A stretch of 64,000 nucleotides of DNA from Alphaproteobacteria bacterium (GTDB lineage: Bacteria > Pseudomonadota > Alphaproteobacteria > Elsterales > Elsteraceae). Positions within the stretch are counted from its first letter, which is position 1, and each line of letters opens with the position of its first letter. Location: the NCBI GenBank assembly GCA_004292755.1, contig RDXE01000043.1, forward strand, positions 1-64,000, given 5' to 3'. A program made the translations under genes and the position numbers. Shown in pieces: positions 52,671 to 62,528 of this stretch. The notes under the pieces were generated by a model. It did not search any database. It saw only the letters and a list, made by a program, of their open reading frames with translations, and was not told the DNA's origin.

Positions 52671-54513
52671 CGGCGCGCCGAACAAATCGCAACAGCGCGA
52701 CCAGGGCCGCTGGCGTCATCCCCGGAATACGACCAGCCGCGCCCAGCGTGGCTGGCCGCGCGGCTGCCAGCTTTTGACGAATCTCGGCGGACAAGCCACC
52801 AATCGCCATCACATCCAAATCCGGCGGCAGCGACAGTGCTTCATCCCGGCGGAAGGCCCGAATGTCAGCCTCCTGTCGATCAAGATAGCCCGCGTATAGA
52901 GCGTCGACGGACAGTTGCTCCCAAATCGGCTCGGCTATCTCCGACACAAAGGGCCAGGCGCTGGCCAACTGTTCGCGCGTCATACCGGGCAGACGCATGA
53001 CATCCAATGCTGTGCGTGGCAGCCCATCTCGATTGACCTCAATACCATGGGTCGCCAACGCCGTGGGCGACAAGGCGGTCGTCTGAATGCGGTGGCGGGC
53101 GTCCGCCAGGGCTTGGCGCTTACCACTGTAGGCATCTGTGCGGGCGGCCCCGACGCACCCGACGCTGATGCCGCGATCGGTCAGACGCTGATCGGCATTG
53201 TCAGCGCGCAAGCTCAAGCGATACTCGGCGCGGCTGGTGAACATGCGATAGGGTTCGGTGGTGCCCCGCGTGATCAGGTCATCAATCATCACGCCGATAT
53301 AGGCCTCAGCCCGGTCGAGCACGAAGGGGGGCGACCCATTGGGCGTCAACACGGCGTTGATCCCAGCCATCAGCCCCTGCGCTGCGGCTTCCTCATACCC
53401 CGTCGTGCCATTGATCTGCCCCGCCAGGAACAATCCAGGCAGCTTCGCCACCTCCAAGCCTGGGGTGAGTTCACGCGGATCCACAAAGTCATATTCAATA
53501 GCATAGCCGGGGCGGAGGATGGTCGCCGCCTCCAACCCAGGAATGCTGGCGATCATCGCCGCCTGCACCTCGGCTGGCAGAGACGTGGAGATGCCATTGG
53601 GATAGACGGTGTGATCGTCCAGACCCTCTGGTTCCAAGAAAATCTGGTGCCGGTCCCGGTCGGCAAACCGCACCACCTTGTCCTCAATCGAGGGGCAATA
53701 GCGCGGTCCCGTGCTGGCAATTTGACCAGAGTACATCGGTGATCGCGACAGGTTCGCGCGGATAATCGCGTGCGTGGTAGGCGTCGTCTCGGTGATGCCA
53801 CAGGCGATCTGGGGTGTGGTGATCGCCGTGGTGAGAAAACTGAAGGGCGGCGGTGGATCATCCCCCGCCTGCATCTCCAGTCGATCCCAGGCGATGGTCC
53901 GGCCATCCAGCCGCGCGGGCGTACCGGTCTTCAGCCGTCCCAGCGCCAGCCCGGCCCCGATCAAGCGGTCTGACAAGCCAAGCGCTGGCGCCTCGCCAAC
54001 GCGTCCTGCTGGGATCCGCTGTTCGCCAATATGGATCAAACCATTGAGGAACGTGCCTGTGGTCAGCACCACGGCATCAGCCATCAGGGCTTCGCCGGTG
54101 CTGCCGATCACGCCGCGACACCGACCGCCCTCTATCTGCAGGTCCGTGACTGCACCTTCAGTGATCTCCAAACCCGGCAGTTCGGCCAACAGCTGTTGGA
54201 TCGCCGCGGCATAGAGCCGCCGGTCGGCCTGCGCCCGAGGGCCGCGCACCGCGGGGCCTTTCGACCGGTTCAGCATTCGGAACTGGATGCCGCCCCGGTC
54301 GATGGCCCGCGCCATGATGCCGTCCAAGGCATCAATCTCGCGAACCAGATGACCCTTGCCCAGACCGCCGATGGCGGGATTGCACGACATCGCGCCAATG
54401 GTGTCCCGTCGGTGGGTCGCCAGCAACACACGGGCACCCATGCGGGCCGCTGCTGCTGCTGCCTCACACCCGGCATGACCGCCGCCAACAACGATGACAT
54501 CCCACCGCTTCAC
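52660..54513 (-). CDS. mnmG: tRNA uridine-5-carboxymethylaminomethyl modification enzyme MnmG
   Basis: MnmG (GidA) and MnmE modify the wobble uridine of several tRNAs. The 617-aa FAD protein has [47 protein letters not shown]-type [16 protein letters not shown] and [20 protein letters not shown]. Length is normal. mnmE lies upstream with a 101-bp gap that contains a perfect parS. Confidence 0.97.
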   Translation of the reverse strand: MKRWDVIVVGGGHAGCEAAAAAARMGARVLLATHRRDTIGAMSCNPAIGGLGKGHLVREIDALDGIMARAIDRGGIQFRMLNRSKGPAVRGPRAQADRRLYAAAIQQLLAELPGLEITEGAVTDLQIEGGRCRGVIGSTGEALMADAVVLTTGTFLNGLIHIGEQRIPAGRVGEAPALGLSDRLIGAGLALGRLKTGTPARLDGRTIAWDRLEMQAGDDPPPPFSFLTTAITTPQIACGITETTPTTHAIIRANLSRSPMYSGQIASTGPRYCPSIEDKVVRFADRDRHQIFLEPEGLDDHTVYPNGISTSLPAEVQAAMIASIPGLEAATILRPGYAIEYDFVDPRELTPGLEVAKLPGLFLAGQINGTTGYEEAAAQGLMAGINAVLTPNGSPPFVLDRAEAYIGVMIDDLITRGTTEPYRMFTSRAEYRLSLRADNADQRLTDRGISVGCVGAARTDAYSGKRQALADARHRIQTTALSPTALATHGIEVNRDGLPRTALDVMRLPGMTREQLASAWPFVSEIAEPIWEQLSVDALYAGYLDRQEADIRAFRRDEALSLPPDLDVMAIGGLSAEIRQKLAAARPATLGAAGRIPGMTPAALVALLRFVRRADAA

Positions 54514-54591
54514 GTTCGTCTCCCATGATCATGCTGCCGGGACCATAGCGATGCATCCCGCCCCCCGGCAAGGCGCATCGGTGTCCACCGC

Positions 54592-54607
54592 TGTTTCACG
54601 TGAAACA
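54592..54607. other. Perfect parS centromere site between mnmG and mnmE
   Basis: TGTTTCACGTGAAACA is an exact match to the universal chromosomal parS palindrome. It sits 7 bp from the end of mnmE and about 7.5-8 kb from the predicted oriC. Confidence 0.95.
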
Positions 54608-54614
54608 CTGTCGG

Positions 54615-55910
54615 TCACTTGCCGATGCAGAACTCCGAAAACACCACGTCCAGCAAGTCCTCCACATCAACTCGCCCGGCAATGCGACCAAGCGCGTGGG
54701 CCGCATGGCGCAGGTCCTCCGCGGCGAGCTCCGGCAAGGCCGCCACGGTGGCTCGGCGCAAGGCCGCCACGGCATCACCCAATGCATAGCGATGCCGCTC
54801 CCGCCCAAAGCTCGGGTCGCTCCCGGTCTCGAGCAACCTCGCGGCGTGATCCTCGATCTCTGCCAGCAACCCTGCCAACCCCGCCCCCGTTGCTGAAGAG
54901 ACCCCCAGCCAGCCAGGAGGGGAGGCGGCGAGATCGATCTTAGTGGCGACATGAATGACAGGTCCCGGCGGCGTGATCACATCTCCAGCTATTGTCGCCG
55001 ACGCATCCCGCAGCAACAACACAAGGTCCGCACTTGCCATGCGCGCAGCGCTACGGCGGACGCCTTCTTGCTCGACTGGGTCGACTGTGTCTCGCAGACC
55101 GGCAGTGTCTGCCAAAGTCACCGGCCAGCCATTGAGGTCCAGATGCACCTCAACCACGTCTCGCGTTGTGCCTGCCACCGGTGAGACGATGGCAACATCA
55201 CGCTCGGCCAGCCGATTGAGCAGGCTGGACTTGCCAACATTGGGCGGACCGACAATCGCCACCTGCAACCCGCGCCGCAGTCGCTCCGCCCGGTGCGACC
55301 GGTCGAGGGCGCGCTCGATGTCGTCTGCTAGCACCGCAGCCTCGGCGAGGGCGGACGCGGCAAGGTCTTCCGGCAAGGGCTCATCAACGAAATCAATCGC
55401 CGCCTCGGCATGTGCCAGCAGGCGGATCACCCGCTGGCGCCAGGCGTCAGCCTGTCGACTGAGGGCACCACTGCCTTGCTGCAGGGCAAGGCGTGCCTGA
55501 TGCGCGGTCTCTGCCGCGATCAGATCGGCCAGGGCCTCAACCTCGGTCAAATCGAGCTTGTGATTGTCAAAGGCACGGCGGGTGAACTCCCCCGGCTCTG
55601 CCAACCGCACACCATCCACCGCGAGCACAGCCTCCAGCACCCCCGCCACCACGGCGCGGCCACCATGACCCTGCAATTCCAAGACATCCTCGCCGGTGAA
55701 ACTCGCAGGGGCTGGGAACCACAGCGCGAGGCCGTGATCCATCAACGCCCCGGTTCCTGGATGGCGGAAGCGTGCCCGGTGGGCCCGTCGGGGCTGTGGC
55801 ACCTGCCCCACAACCGCCGCGGCCACCTGTGCAGCTGCCGGACCAGATACCCGGATGACTGCAACGCCAGCCCGACCGGCACCACTCGCCGGGGCAACAA
55901 TCGTGGTCAC
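54615..55910 (-). CDS. mnmE: tRNA modification GTPase MnmE
   Basis: The 431-aa G protein works with MnmG in wobble-uridine modification. It has an N-terminal tetrahydrofolate-binding domain (TTIVAPASGAGRAGVAVIRVSG), P-loop GPPNVGKSSLLNRL, switch AGTTRDVVEV, LADTAGLRD and the C-terminal CIGK motif. The start is GTG at 55910, overlapping the ferredoxin gene stop as GTGA. Length is slightly below the usual 440-460 aa. Confidence 0.96.
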   Translation of the reverse strand: MTTIVAPASGAGRAGVAVIRVSGPAAAQVAAAVVGQVPQPRRAHRARFRHPGTGALMDHGLALWFPAPASFTGEDVLELQGHGGRAVVAGVLEAVLAVDGVRLAEPGEFTRRAFDNHKLDLTEVEALADLIAAETAHQARLALQQGSGALSRQADAWRQRVIRLLAHAEAAIDFVDEPLPEDLAASALAEAAVLADDIERALDRSHRAERLRRGLQVAIVGPPNVGKSSLLNRLAERDVAIVSPVAGTTRDVVEVHLDLNGWPVTLADTAGLRDTVDPVEQEGVRRSAARMASADLVLLLRDASATIAGDVITPPGPVIHVATKIDLAASPPGWLGVSSATGAGLAGLLAEIEDHAARLLETGSDPSFGRERHRYALGDAVAALRRATVAALPELAAEDLRHAAHALGRIAGRVDVEDLLDVVFSEFCIGK

Positions 55911-56299
55911 GCGCTGGCAGCCCCAGTGCTTGAACCCGCGTAAGCTGCTTCCTGTTCCGGTGTCAGGCGCTTCTGCTTGGTGTCCAACAGCAGGCGCTCC
56001 ACGCGACCGCCCTCCACCAGATGGGTCTGGAGGATTTCATCCACATCGGCGCGGGTCCGATAATGGTACCAGACCCCCTCGGGATAGATCACCATCACGG
56101 GTCCAAGCTCGCAGCGGTCCAGGCATCCCGCCAGATTGATCCGCACGCCCTTCAAGCCTGCCGCTTTGGCCTGGTCTTTCAGATAGCCGCGCAACGCCTC
56201 GGCATCCTTCTCGGCACAGCAGCCACGGACGTGCCCAGCCTCGCGCCGGTTGGTGCAACAGAACACATGGGCCCGATAAAACGCTGCGGGGTCAGACAT
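55907..56299 (-). CDS. Thioredoxin-like [2Fe-2S] ferredoxin
   Basis: The 130-aa protein begins FYRAHVFCCTNRREAGHVRGCC and continues with NLAGCLDRCELGPVMVIYPEGVWY. This is the C-x(~11)-C...C-x3-C ligand pattern of thioredoxin-fold 2Fe-2S ferredoxins (shethna / NuoE-like type). The partner enzyme is unknown. Its stop overlaps the GTG of mnmE, so mnmE translation may depend on it. It is divergent from a dienelactone hydrolase-like gene. Confidence 0.87.
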   Translation of the reverse strand: MSDPAAFYRAHVFCCTNRREAGHVRGCCAEKDAEALRGYLKDQAKAAGLKGVRINLAGCLDRCELGPVMVIYPEGVWYHYRTRADVDEILQTHLVEGGRVERLLLDTKQKRLTPEQEAAYAGSSTGAASA

Positions 56300-56413
56300 C
56301 GCGGGTATCTCCAAAGGATTGTGCGCGGAGGCTAGCGGCAGTTCGGGGAAGCCGTCTAGGCTTGGCGCGCGTGCGACCGGCTGCCGCGTCCCACTCACGT
56401 TAGGAGAGCGTCG

Positions 56414-57112
56414 ATGCCCATGATCCCAATCACCGCTGATGATGGCGGAACCTTTCAAGCGCTGCACGCCGCACCGCCCGGTGGCAGTGGCCCGACTGTC
56501 CTGTTGATCCAAGAAATCTTTGGCATCAATGGTGTGATGCGCGATCTCGCCGCCGACTTTGCGGCCCAGGGTTACCATGTGCTGTGCCCAGATTTGTTTT
56601 GGCGCCAACGCCCTGGGGTCGAGTTGACAGATCAAACCGAAGCTGAGTGGGCCGAGGCCTTTGCTCTCTACAAAGGGTTTGATGAAGCTGCAGGCATCCG
56701 CGATCTGACCGCCACTCTGGCTGTCGCCCGCACCTTGCCCGGTGCGTCCGGTAAGGTTGGATCAGTCGGCTACTGCCTTGGTGGCAAACTCGCCTACCTG
56801 ACGGCGACCCGCACAACAGTGGACTGCGCCGTTGGCTACTACGGTGTTGGCATTGAGGCCGCCCTGGAGGAAGCCGCGGCGATCACCAATCCACTCCTGC
56901 TCCACATTGCAGGCCAGGATGGGTACTGCCCAGCTGCCGCACAGGATGCCATTGTCGGTCGGTTGCGCTCGGTCGGTCCCGCGACCGTCGTGGTGCATGG
57001 TGGCGTTGACCATGCCTTCGCCCGCGTTGGCGGCCAACACTGGAACGCTGCAGCTGCGGCCGTTGCCAACTCGATGACCAAGCAATTCTTTGCCCGCCTG
57101 TTGAAGGAGTAG
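56414..57112 (+). CDS. Dienelactone hydrolase family protein
   Basis: The 232-aa alpha/beta hydrolase has the Cys nucleophile in VGYCLGGKLAYL, Asp in IAGQDGYCP and His in GVDHAFAR, the Cys-Asp-His triad of this family. LIQEIFGINGVMRDLAADFAAQGY is the family N-terminal block. The natural substrate is unknown since no aromatic catabolism genes adjoin. TAGGAGA precedes the ATG. It is followed after 3 nt by a quinone oxidoreductase gene. Confidence 0.9.
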   Translation: MPMIPITADDGGTFQALHAAPPGGSGPTVLLIQEIFGINGVMRDLAADFAAQGYHVLCPDLFWRQRPGVELTDQTEAEWAEAFALYKGFDEAAGIRDLTATLAVARTLPGASGKVGSVGYCLGGKLAYLTATRTTVDCAVGYYGVGIEAALEEAAAITNPLLLHIAGQDGYCPAAAQDAIVGRLRSVGPATVVVHGGVDHAFARVGGQHWNAAAAAVANSMTKQFFARLLKE

Positions 57113-57115
57113 CTG

Positions 57116-58084
57116 ATGTCCCGCGCTGTTCGCATTCATGCCGCCGGCGGCCCCGAGGTATTGACGCTCGACACCGTCGAGGTTGGTGATCCTGGTCCCG
57201 GTCAAATCCGCATGCGCCAGACCGTGTGCGGTGTGAACTTCATTGATATCTACCAGCGCACCGGCCTGTATCCGCTGCCGCTGCCTGCCACCCTTGGTAT
57301 GGAAGGGGTGGGCGTCATCGATGCCATTGGCGAGGGCGTCACTGGCCTGTCGGTCGGCGATCGCGTTGGGTACCCGATGGTGTTGGGCGGCTATGCCGAG
57401 GTGCGCCTGATCGCAGCCGACCGGGTGGTCCGCATCCCCGATGGAATTGAGGACACCACAGCTGCCGGCATTCTGCTGCGTGGCTGTACCGTTCAGTATC
57501 TGATCCGCCGCATTCATCCAGTCCAGCCGGGCGACGTGATCATCAATCACGCCGCTGCGGGTGGTGTTGGCCTGCTCCTGTCCCAATGGGCGAAGCATTT
57601 GGGCGCCACGGTGATTGGTACTGTCTCAACACCCGCCAAAGCAGAGTTGGCACGGGCTCACGGCGCGGACCGCGTGGTGTTGCCAGGAGAGGATCTAGTC
57701 GCCGTCGCGAAGGAGATGACTGGCGGCCAGGGTGTGCCGGTGGTCTATGACTCGATCGGCAAGGACACGCTGATGACCTCGCTCGATTGCCTGCGACCCC
57801 GTGGCATTCTGGTCAGCTTTGGGAACGCCAGCGGTGCCCCGCCTGCCATTGAACCTGGCCTGCTGGGAGCCAAAGGATCCCTGTTCCTCACCCGGCCAAG
57901 CCTCGGCCACTACATCGCTACCCGCGCGGAGCTGGAGGCGACCGCAGCCGATCTGTTTGCCTTCCTGGTGTCCGGTAAGGCAACGGTGCGTGTGGATCAG
58001 CGCTTCCCACTGGCCGACGCTGCAGCCGCACACGAGGCGCTGGCCAGCCGCAAGACCACAGGCTCAACCGTCCTGATGGTTTGA
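57116..58084 (+). CDS. NADPH:quinone oxidoreductase (zeta-crystallin-like)
   Basis: The 322-aa MDR-superfamily enzyme reduces quinones with NADPH and lacks zinc ligands. Clear blocks are FIDIYQRTGLYPLPLPATLGMEGVGV, VIINHAAAGGVGLLLSQWAKHLGATVIGTV, YDSIGKDT and FGNASGAPP. An AAGGAG site inside the end of the upstream hydrolase gene serves the start. The two genes form an operon. The closest named relative is qor. Confidence 0.9.
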   Translation: MSRAVRIHAAGGPEVLTLDTVEVGDPGPGQIRMRQTVCGVNFIDIYQRTGLYPLPLPATLGMEGVGVIDAIGEGVTGLSVGDRVGYPMVLGGYAEVRLIAADRVVRIPDGIEDTTAAGILLRGCTVQYLIRRIHPVQPGDVIINHAAAGGVGLLLSQWAKHLGATVIGTVSTPAKAELARAHGADRVVLPGEDLVAVAKEMTGGQGVPVVYDSIGKDTLMTSLDCLRPRGILVSFGNASGAPPAIEPGLLGAKGSLFLTRPSLGHYIATRAELEATAADLFAFLVSGKATVRVDQRFPLADAAAAHEALASRKTTGSTVLMV

Positions 58085-58096
58085 TCATAACCTCTG

Positions 58097-58140
58097 CGCC
58101 ACCACTGGGCCTGCGGATCAGCTCCGCTCCAGTGGTGGCG
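58097..58140. terminator. Branched bidirectional hairpin between the quinone oxidoreductase gene and rho
   Basis: CGCCACCACTGG (58097-58108) pairs with CCAGTGGTGGCG (58129-58140) as a perfect 12-bp stem. The loop contains a second stem, GCGGA/TCCGC. It fills the 67-bp convergent gap. Confidence 0.6.
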
Positions 58141-58151
58141 TTGACTTGATG

Positions 58152-59408
58152 CTAGGTGTTCATCGCCTCGAAGAAGTCCGCATTGCTCTTGGACTGCTTC
58201 AATTTGTCGAGGAGGAATTCCATCGCGTCGGTTGGCCCCATTGGCATCAACACGCGGCGGAGCACCCACATCTTCGACAAGGTGCCGCGGTCAACCAGCA
58301 ACTCTTCCTTACGGGTGCCGGACTTGGTGATATCGATGGCCGGGAAGGTTCGCTTGTCGGACAGCTTGCGGTCCAGAATGATCTCTGAGTTACCAGTGCC
58401 CTTGAACTCTTCGAAGATCACTTCGTCCATGCGGCTGCCAGTATCAATCAGCGCGGTGGCGATGATGGAGAGGGACCCGCCCTCCTCAATGTTTCGCGCA
58501 GCGCCGAAGAAGCGCTTTGGCCGTTGCAAGGCATTGGCGTCGACACCACCGGTCAACACCTTGCCGGAGGACGGCACCACGGTGTTGTAAGCGCGGGCCA
58601 AACGCGTGATCGAGTCCAGCAGGATGACGACATCGCGCTTGTGCTCCACCAGACGCTTTGCCTTCTCCAGCACCATCTCGGTCACTTGGACGTGGCGCGT
58701 GGCAGGCTCGTCGAAGGTGGAGGCAATGACCTCCCCATTCACTGAGCGGGCCATGTCGGTCACTTCTTCCGGACGCTCGTCAATCAGCAGAACAATCAGA
58801 TAAACCTCTGGATTGTTCTTGGAGATGGCGTGCGCCAAATTCTGCAGCATCACCGTCTTACCGGTGCGCGGCGGCGCCACGATCAGGGCGCGCTGGCCTT
58901 TGCCCAGAGGTGCAATCAGATCGATCACACGGGTGGAGTAATCCTTCCGGGTCGGGTCCTCGATCTCGATCTTCAGCCGCTCATCGGGATAGAGCGGCGT
59001 TAAGTTGTCGAAGTTGATGCGATGGCGCACCCGCTCCACATCTTCGAAGTTCGCCTTCGACACTTTGATCAGAGCGAAATACCGCTCGCCGTCACGCGGC
59101 GCGCGAATCTCCCCTTCCACTGTGTCGCCCGTGCGGAGGCCAAACCGGCGGATTTGCTGCGGACTGATGTAGATGTCATCGGGCCCCGGCAGGTAGTTGG
59201 ACTGCGGCGAGCGCAGAAAACCAAACCCGTCAGGCAGCACCTCCAACACGCCATCGCCAGAGATCGCAACCTCTTTGGCAGCCAGCTGCTGCAAGATCGC
59301 AAACATCATGTCCTGCTTGCGCAGGGTCGAGGCGTTCTCAACCTCCAGCTCCTCAGCGAACGCCAGGAGGTCGGCGGGCGATTTGCGCTTCAGTTCTTCC
59401 AGGTGCAT
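58152..59408 (-). CDS. rho: Transcription termination factor Rho
   Basis: The hexameric RNA helicase terminates transcription. The 418-aa protein has the N-terminal [21 protein letters not shown], the RNA-binding [23 protein letters not shown], Walker [30 protein letters not shown] and the R loop [25 protein letters not shown] 59408 matches normal Rho N-termini, although the frame stays open to 59843. A structured leader lies directly upstream. Confidence 0.97.
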   Translation of the reverse strand: MHLEELKRKSPADLLAFAEELEVENASTLRKQDMMFAILQQLAAKEVAISGDGVLEVLPDGFGFLRSPQSNYLPGPDDIYISPQQIRRFGLRTGDTVEGEIRAPRDGERYFALIKVSKANFEDVERVRHRINFDNLTPLYPDERLKIEIEDPTRKDYSTRVIDLIAPLGKGQRALIVAPPRTGKTVMLQNLAHAISKNNPEVYLIVLLIDERPEEVTDMARSVNGEVIASTFDEPATRHVQVTEMVLEKAKRLVEHKRDVVILLDSITRLARAYNTVVPSSGKVLTGGVDANALQRPKRFFGAARNIEEGGSLSIIATALIDTGSRMDEVIFEEFKGTGNSEIILDRKLSDKRTFPAIDITKSGTRKEELLVDRGTLSKMWVLRRVLMPMGPTDAMEFLLDKLKQSKSNADFFEAMNT

Positions 59409-59430
59409 GCCGCAACCATCAAAGCATGAG

Positions 59431-59497
59431 CGGGTGTCATCCGCGTCGCAGGACGCGACGGGAAACGGACCGGCGTGGTCCGCAGATCTGACACCCG
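59431..59497 (-). promoter_or_regulatory. Predicted three-way-junction RNA in the rho leader
   Basis: CGGGTGTCA and TGACACCCG (59431-59439, 59489-59497) form a 9-bp closing stem. Inside are two perfect 6-bp hairpins: CGCGTC/GACGCG with a 4-nt loop (59442-59457) and CGGACC/GGTCCG with a 5-nt loop (59466-59482). The element ends 22 nt before the rho ATG; that spacer holds a two-codon ORF (ATG CTT TGA). rho is autoregulated in many bacteria, so a control role is plausible but inferred. The rest of the 194-bp gap shows nothing certain. Confidence 0.45.
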
Positions 59498-59602
59498 TGG
59501 GAGGAGGGATGGCGGGCCCGATGTTCCCCGGCCCCGCAGAAATCGTTATGCCACGGGCACCGTCGTCCCCCAAGCGAAATCGCGTCGTCGTGCCCTGTGA
59601 CG

Positions 59603-60052
59603 TTAAAACGGCTTCAGCACCACCAGAAACACGATGATGAGCATCAACACCGTCGGCCCCTCGTTCAGCACCCGGTAATACCGGTGGCTGCGGGTGTTGG
59701 CGTCGGCCGCGAACTCCTTCCAGCGTCGGACCATCAGGTGATGCAGCCAAGTTAACAGCACCACCAGCGCCAGCTTGGCGTGCAGCCACCCATCGGTCCA
59801 GGCAATCGCACCGGACAACGGAATGGCAAGGCCGAACACCCAAGTGGCAATGGAGGCAGGCGCCATGATGGCGCGCAACAATCGCCGCTCCATCACCTTG
59901 AAGGTTTCAGACTGAACAGACCCAGCCTCCGCGCTGCAATGATAGACGAACAGGCGAGGGAGATAAAGCAGTCCCGCCATCCACGATATTACCGAGACGA
60001 TGTGAAGCGCCTTCAGTGTTGGGTACCACGGCGCCAAGAATTCAAGAGTCAT
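59603..60052 (-). CDS. hemJ: Protoporphyrinogen oxidase HemJ
   Basis: This 149-aa membrane protein catalyses oxidation of protoporphyrinogen IX, the step before ferrochelatase. It has four hydrophobic segments and the HemJ blocks [26 protein letters not shown] (His near residue 17) and [31 protein letters not shown] is the conserved C-terminal part. It overlaps hemH by 4 nt, completing hemE-hemH-hemJ. Confidence 0.93.
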   Translation of the reverse strand: MTLEFLAPWYPTLKALHIVSVISWMAGLLYLPRLFVYHCSAEAGSVQSETFKVMERRLLRAIMAPASIATWVFGLAIPLSGAIAWTDGWLHAKLALVVLLTWLHHLMVRRWKEFAADANTRSHRYYRVLNEGPTVLMLIIVFLVVLKPF

Positions 60053-61080
60053 GGGATCACCGCGGGGCAACCTGTCCATGATTTGGCACACAAGCGGGTC
60101 CCACCCTGCGGACAGGTGCCGGGATCACGCTGAAGCGCCTCCCGCACCAGTCCGGCCAAGCCGGTGATGAAGTGTGGATCGTCACCCACAGTGTCCACCC
60201 GATGAAAACTCGGTACTCCGGCTTCGTGCGCCAACTCGCGATATTCCTGCTCAATCTCGACCAGGGTCTCGGAATGTTCAGAGACAAACGCAATTGGGCA
60301 CACCACCAGCGGCACACCATCGCGCCCAGCGCGCTGGATTTCATCGTCGGTTGATGGACCAATCCACTTCAACGGCCCAACACGGCTTTGGTAGCAGACC
60401 ACTGAATCGAGGGCAGGGTCGGCCAAAGCAGCAACAACAGCCGCTGCCGATTGTTCCACCTGCCACTGATACGGGTCACCACCGGCGACGATTTTCTCCG
60501 GCAGCCCATGAGCGGAAAACAACACCCGAGGGCGACCATGGGCCGCAGCCCCCGCCACGGCTGCTCGCACCCGCGCTGCGACACCAGCAATAAAACCTGC
60601 CTCAGTTGGATAGCAGCAGACGGCTGACGTCGGTGCGGTGATCCCAGCGGCCGCCGCCAGCTTTGTCCACTCCCCCAGGGAGGATGCACTGGTGGTGGTG
60701 GAAAACTGTGGATAGAGGGGCAGCAACACCACGCGGTCCGGACGAAAAGCAGCAACCTCAGCAACAGCGGCCTCAGCGCGCGGGTGCCAGTAGCGCATCG
60801 CGATCACGGTTTTCACCTCGCCCAGATCGGTCAGCGCAGAGGTGAGGGCCTGGGCTTGAGCCTGTGTGTTCTCCAACAAAGGCGAGCGACCGCCGATGGT
60901 GGCATAAATCTCTCGCGCGATCGGGGCGCGGCGTCGCGAGATCAGATGCGCGAGTGCCCACCGAACAGGACCAGGCGCGCGGATGATCGCCGGATCATTG
61001 AACAGGTTGAACAAGAACGGCTGGACAGCGTCTGGAGAATCAGGCCCACCCAAGTTGAACACCACCACTGCTGTGCGCAT
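60049..61080 (-). CDS. hemH: Ferrochelatase
   Basis: The enzyme inserts Fe2+ into protoporphyrin IX, the last step of heme synthesis. The 343-aa protein has VVVFNLGGPDSPDAVQPFLFNLFND, RYWHP, VLFSAHGLPEKIVAGGDPY with the active-site His, and FVSEHSETLVEIEQEYRELA. ATG 61080 overlaps the hemE stop by one base. The C-terminal Cys cluster (CPQGGTRLCAKSWTGCP) could support an iron-sulfur cluster as in some ferrochelatases. Confidence 0.96.
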   Translation of the reverse strand: MRTAVVVFNLGGPDSPDAVQPFLFNLFNDPAIIRAPGPVRWALAHLISRRRAPIAREIYATIGGRSPLLENTQAQAQALTSALTDLGEVKTVIAMRYWHPRAEAAVAEVAAFRPDRVVLLPLYPQFSTTTSASSLGEWTKLAAAAGITAPTSAVCCYPTEAGFIAGVAARVRAAVAGAAAHGRPRVLFSAHGLPEKIVAGGDPYQWQVEQSAAAVVAALADPALDSVVCYQSRVGPLKWIGPSTDDEIQRAGRDGVPLVVCPIAFVSEHSETLVEIEQEYRELAHEAGVPSFHRVDTVGDDPHFITGLAGLVREALQRDPGTCPQGGTRLCAKSWTGCPAVIP

Positions 61081-62138
61081 CACCACCCCCGGATTTGCTC
61101 CACCAGCTGAGTCACATGCTCAGGGGGAGTTTGCGGCACAATGCCGTGGCCCAGGTTGAAGATGAACGGATAGCCGCGCATCGCCTCCCCAATTCGGTCG
61201 ACCTCGCGCCGCAGCGCATCGCCCCCGGTCACCAGCAGCAGGGGATCGAGATTGCCCTGCAAGCAGCATCCGGCAAGCTCCCCCCGCGCCCAATCGAGCG
61301 GCACAGTCGGGTCAAGTGACAGGCCCGCAGGCTTCACGCGCTGCGCAAACGCGCGGTACTGAACCCCGGCTGCACGCGGGAAGCAAATCACCGGTGTAGC
61401 GGGATGACTGTCCTTAAGGGCCGCGACGATGCGAGCGTTCGGTTCGATCACCCAGCGCTCGAACGCCTCCCCACCAAGGGCGGAGGCCCAACTGTCGAAC
61501 AGCTGGACGGCGTCGGCCCCGGCATCAATCTGACGGCGCAAGTACTGGATGGTAGCGTCGGTTACCCGCTCGATCAGCGCGGCAAAGTCATCAGGAGCAT
61601 GCCACAGCCAGCGCTTAGCAGTCTCAAAGCTCTTGGACGACCCGCCTTCAAACATGTAGGTGGCAATCGTCCACGGCGCTCCCGCAAAGCCTAGGAGAGT
61701 GGTTTGCGCCGGAATCTCAGCCCGCAGTCTGCTGACGATTTGGTAGATCGCAGACAGACGGTCATGAAATCGATCGGTTGACAGGGCGTCGATCTCTGCC
61801 CGCGATCGCAACGCCGTCAGTTTCGGCCCCTCACCTTCGGCAAACCAGACGGCTTGGCCAAGCCCATAGGGAACCATCAAGATGTCTGAAAACAGAATAG
61901 CGGCATCGAACTGATAACGCCGGAGCGGTTGATGGGTCACCTCAACGGCATGATCGACAGAGAGGCAGAGGTCCATGAACCCGCCGGCTGTGGCCCGAGT
62001 TGCGCGATACTCTGGCAGGTACCGACCGGCTTGGCGCATCAGCCAAACCGGTGGCGGCCAGACCGCTGTGCCGGAAAGAGCCTGAAGAAGACGCCGGTCG
62101 CTGTGGTGCCCAGTGTCGGGCGGCGTGGACGGGTGCAT
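61080..62138 (-). CDS. hemE: Uroporphyrinogen decarboxylase
   Basis: HemE converts uroporphyrinogen III to coproporphyrinogen III. The 352-aa protein has the signature WLMRQAGRYLPEYR near the N-terminus, AAILFSDILMVPYGLG and LGFAGAPWTIATYM. It is the first gene left of the predicted origin and reads away from it, as hemE does at the origins of Caulobacter and Rickettsia. Divergent start to the DUF299 gene is 390 bp away. Confidence 0.97.
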   Translation of the reverse strand: MHPSTPPDTGHHSDRRLLQALSGTAVWPPPVWLMRQAGRYLPEYRATRATAGGFMDLCLSVDHAVEVTHQPLRRYQFDAAILFSDILMVPYGLGQAVWFAEGEGPKLTALRSRAEIDALSTDRFHDRLSAIYQIVSRLRAEIPAQTTLLGFAGAPWTIATYMFEGGSSKSFETAKRWLWHAPDDFAALIERVTDATIQYLRRQIDAGADAVQLFDSWASALGGEAFERWVIEPNARIVAALKDSHPATPVICFPRAAGVQYRAFAQRVKPAGLSLDPTVPLDWARGELAGCCLQGNLDPLLLVTGGDALRREVDRIGEAMRGYPFIFNLGHGIVPQTPPEHVTQLVEQIRGW

Positions 62139-62528
62139 GCGGCGACTCTCCCCCAGGGGTCTTGGTTTTAAGGAGATAGGTTGTGATGGATGGTTGGGGC
62201 CTGGAAAGCTGGGGATTGTTTTTCATACCTCGCCTGCCCCCGCAACCATCCCCGCATCACGCAGCTGGGGACAAATCGCCCCCGACACCCGAGGTGAGAC
62301 CAGACATCGTGGCGTTACAAGGGGGCGCGGCCATCGCCCCAGGGTGTGTGGATAGCCGGGACAACTGACTTGTCCCCAAATCACACGGCTACAACCGCCC
62401 GCGTTACCCCGAGGCGGATGGCGGGCTGGACGAACTGGCCCCAGTGGGGATGAATGGAGCGGCGTGGTCGCACCCGGCCAAGCTATCCCCACTGTTCAGC
62501 AGTTATCCACAGGAACCGGCCCCGCGCG
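62139..62528. other. Predicted chromosomal replication origin (oriC)
   Basis: This is the longest gap in the window, between hemE and the DUF299 (RP001-type) gene, the known origin site in alphaproteobacteria. It has a perfect DnaA box TTATCCACA (62503-62511) and a near match CTATCCACA on the minus strand (62347-62355). Five TCCCCA hexamers resemble the weak W-boxes of Caulobacter: 62210-62215 (-), 62266-62271 (-), 62373-62378 (+), 62445-62450 (-) and 62486-62491 (+). A T-rich stretch lies at 62160-62230. Genes on both sides read outward. Confidence 0.8.

Noticed and set aside
62139-62528. CRISPR array or phage attachment site in the large gap
   Set aside because: There are no regularly spaced repeats and no integrase gene; DnaA-type motifs explain the region better.
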